Below, one piece after another: positions 50,883-51,023 of a stretch of 51,023 nucleotides of DNA. The first letter of the stretch is position 1. Each line of letters opens with the position of its first letter. The stretch spans positions 1 through 51,023 of the forward strand of contig CAIMLR010000048.1 in NCBI GenBank assembly GCA_903842345.1, given 5' to 3'. The stretch is from an uncultured Myxococcales bacterium. GTDB lineage: Bacteria > Myxococcota_A > UBA9042. Position numbers and translations under genes: made by a program. The notes under the pieces are model-generated. The model had not been told where the DNA came from. It searched no databases and saw nothing but the letters and a program-made list of their open reading frames with translations.

Positions 50883-51023
50883 CCTGATGATTGATCGCAT
50901 CTCCATAACCACCCGTTCACACTAGCTCTTTCGCGGCGAGGAAGCCCAGTTCAATCGCGAGCAGCTGGTCAAAGCCTCGCCCCAGGACCTGCCAGCCCGG
51001 TGGGCCGTTGTTCTTGATGTGCC
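50883..51023. repeat. Terminal inverted repeat, right copy (IS end)
   Basis: Exact reverse complement of bases 1-141. The unique bases adjoining the two copies differ, with no shared short target duplication visible, which argues for two separate insertions of the same element rather than one copy split between the ends. Confidence 0.95.
50917..51021 (-). CDS. IS4-family transposase, C-terminal fragment (right copy)
   Basis: Identical, in opposite orientation, to the fragment at 3-107: the final 34 residues ending GFLAAKELV and a TGA stop, running off the contig edge. With the left copy, it shows that the transposase 3' ends of both flanking IS copies face inward. Confidence 0.7.
   Translation of the reverse strand, partial: HIKNNGPPGWQVLGRGFDQLLAIELGFLAAKELV

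Noticed and set aside
50198-50920. 240-codon and overlapping 177-codon frames on the minus strand
   Set aside because: No recognisable domain, no ribosome-binding site, atypical residue mix and mutual overlap; one even reaches into the IS end.

Overview
The window is one 51 kb, GC-rich, gene-dense chromosomal piece, most likely from a member of the Myxococcota (formerly Deltaproteobacteria), probably metagenome-derived. The evidence is the mix of gene types: large Cys-rich lipoproteins with EGF, MopE-type and choice-of-anchor-L domains, a zinc-ribbon Ser/Thr kinase, two PP2C phosphatases, a GAF/HD-GYP protein, an FHA/sigma-54 activator and a clear -24/-12 promoter. The taxonomic call is inference; there is no rRNA gene. 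The first 141 bases and the last 141 bases are perfect reverse complements carrying the C-terminus of an IS4-family (IS50/Tn5-like) transposase, so the assembly stops at both ends in copies of the same insertion sequence.

Layout. 1-0.85 kb: IS end and a degenerate 21-bp tandem array encoding a heptapeptide repeat. 0.85-11.3 kb: EGF lipoprotein; an operon of a TetR-DUF2249-DUF2249 regulator, an NnrS-like membrane protein and an rRNA methyltransferase; a divergent hemerythrin gene with a perfect palindromic operator between them (a candidate nitric-oxide/redox module); RIO kinase; old-yellow-enzyme reductase; S41 protease; nitroreductase. 11.3-20.7 kb: a 1099-aa mosaic lipoprotein, purN, GAF/HD-GYP protein, MopE/anchor-L lipoprotein, and a membrane Ser/Thr kinase. 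20.8-24.3 kb: an unusual cluster of two small SET-domain proteins, a methyltransferase/ATP-grasp fusion and msrA. 24.4-33 kb: dihydroorotase, tRNA-Leu, outer-membrane barrel, PP2C-cNMP fusion, lipoprotein, second PP2C, a CTP-dependent lipid-kinase-like protein, slyX, argH. 33-47.5 kb: a cobalamin-binding-like radical SAM protein fused to a PhyH oxygenase, lipoprotein, archaeal-type valS, OmpA lipoprotein, FHA/sigma-54 activator, a D-2-hydroxyglutarate-dehydrogenase-like flavoprotein tail to tail with serA, a small gene with a sigma-54 promoter, and a triple DsbA-like protein. 47.6 kb-end: tRNA-Arg, a field of TGTAGTGACCC repeats, a tyrosine integrase and an excisionase-like gene, i.e. the edge of an integrated element, followed by more than 1 kb with no convincing gene up to the second IS copy.

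Most of the window is a mosaic of housekeeping genes (purN, pyrC, argH, valS, serA, two tRNAs) and envelope/signalling genes. The best candidates for undescribed biology are the SET-SET-methyltransferase/ATP-grasp-MsrA cluster, the radical SAM-PhyH fusion, and the TetR-DUF2249 regulator with its operator.
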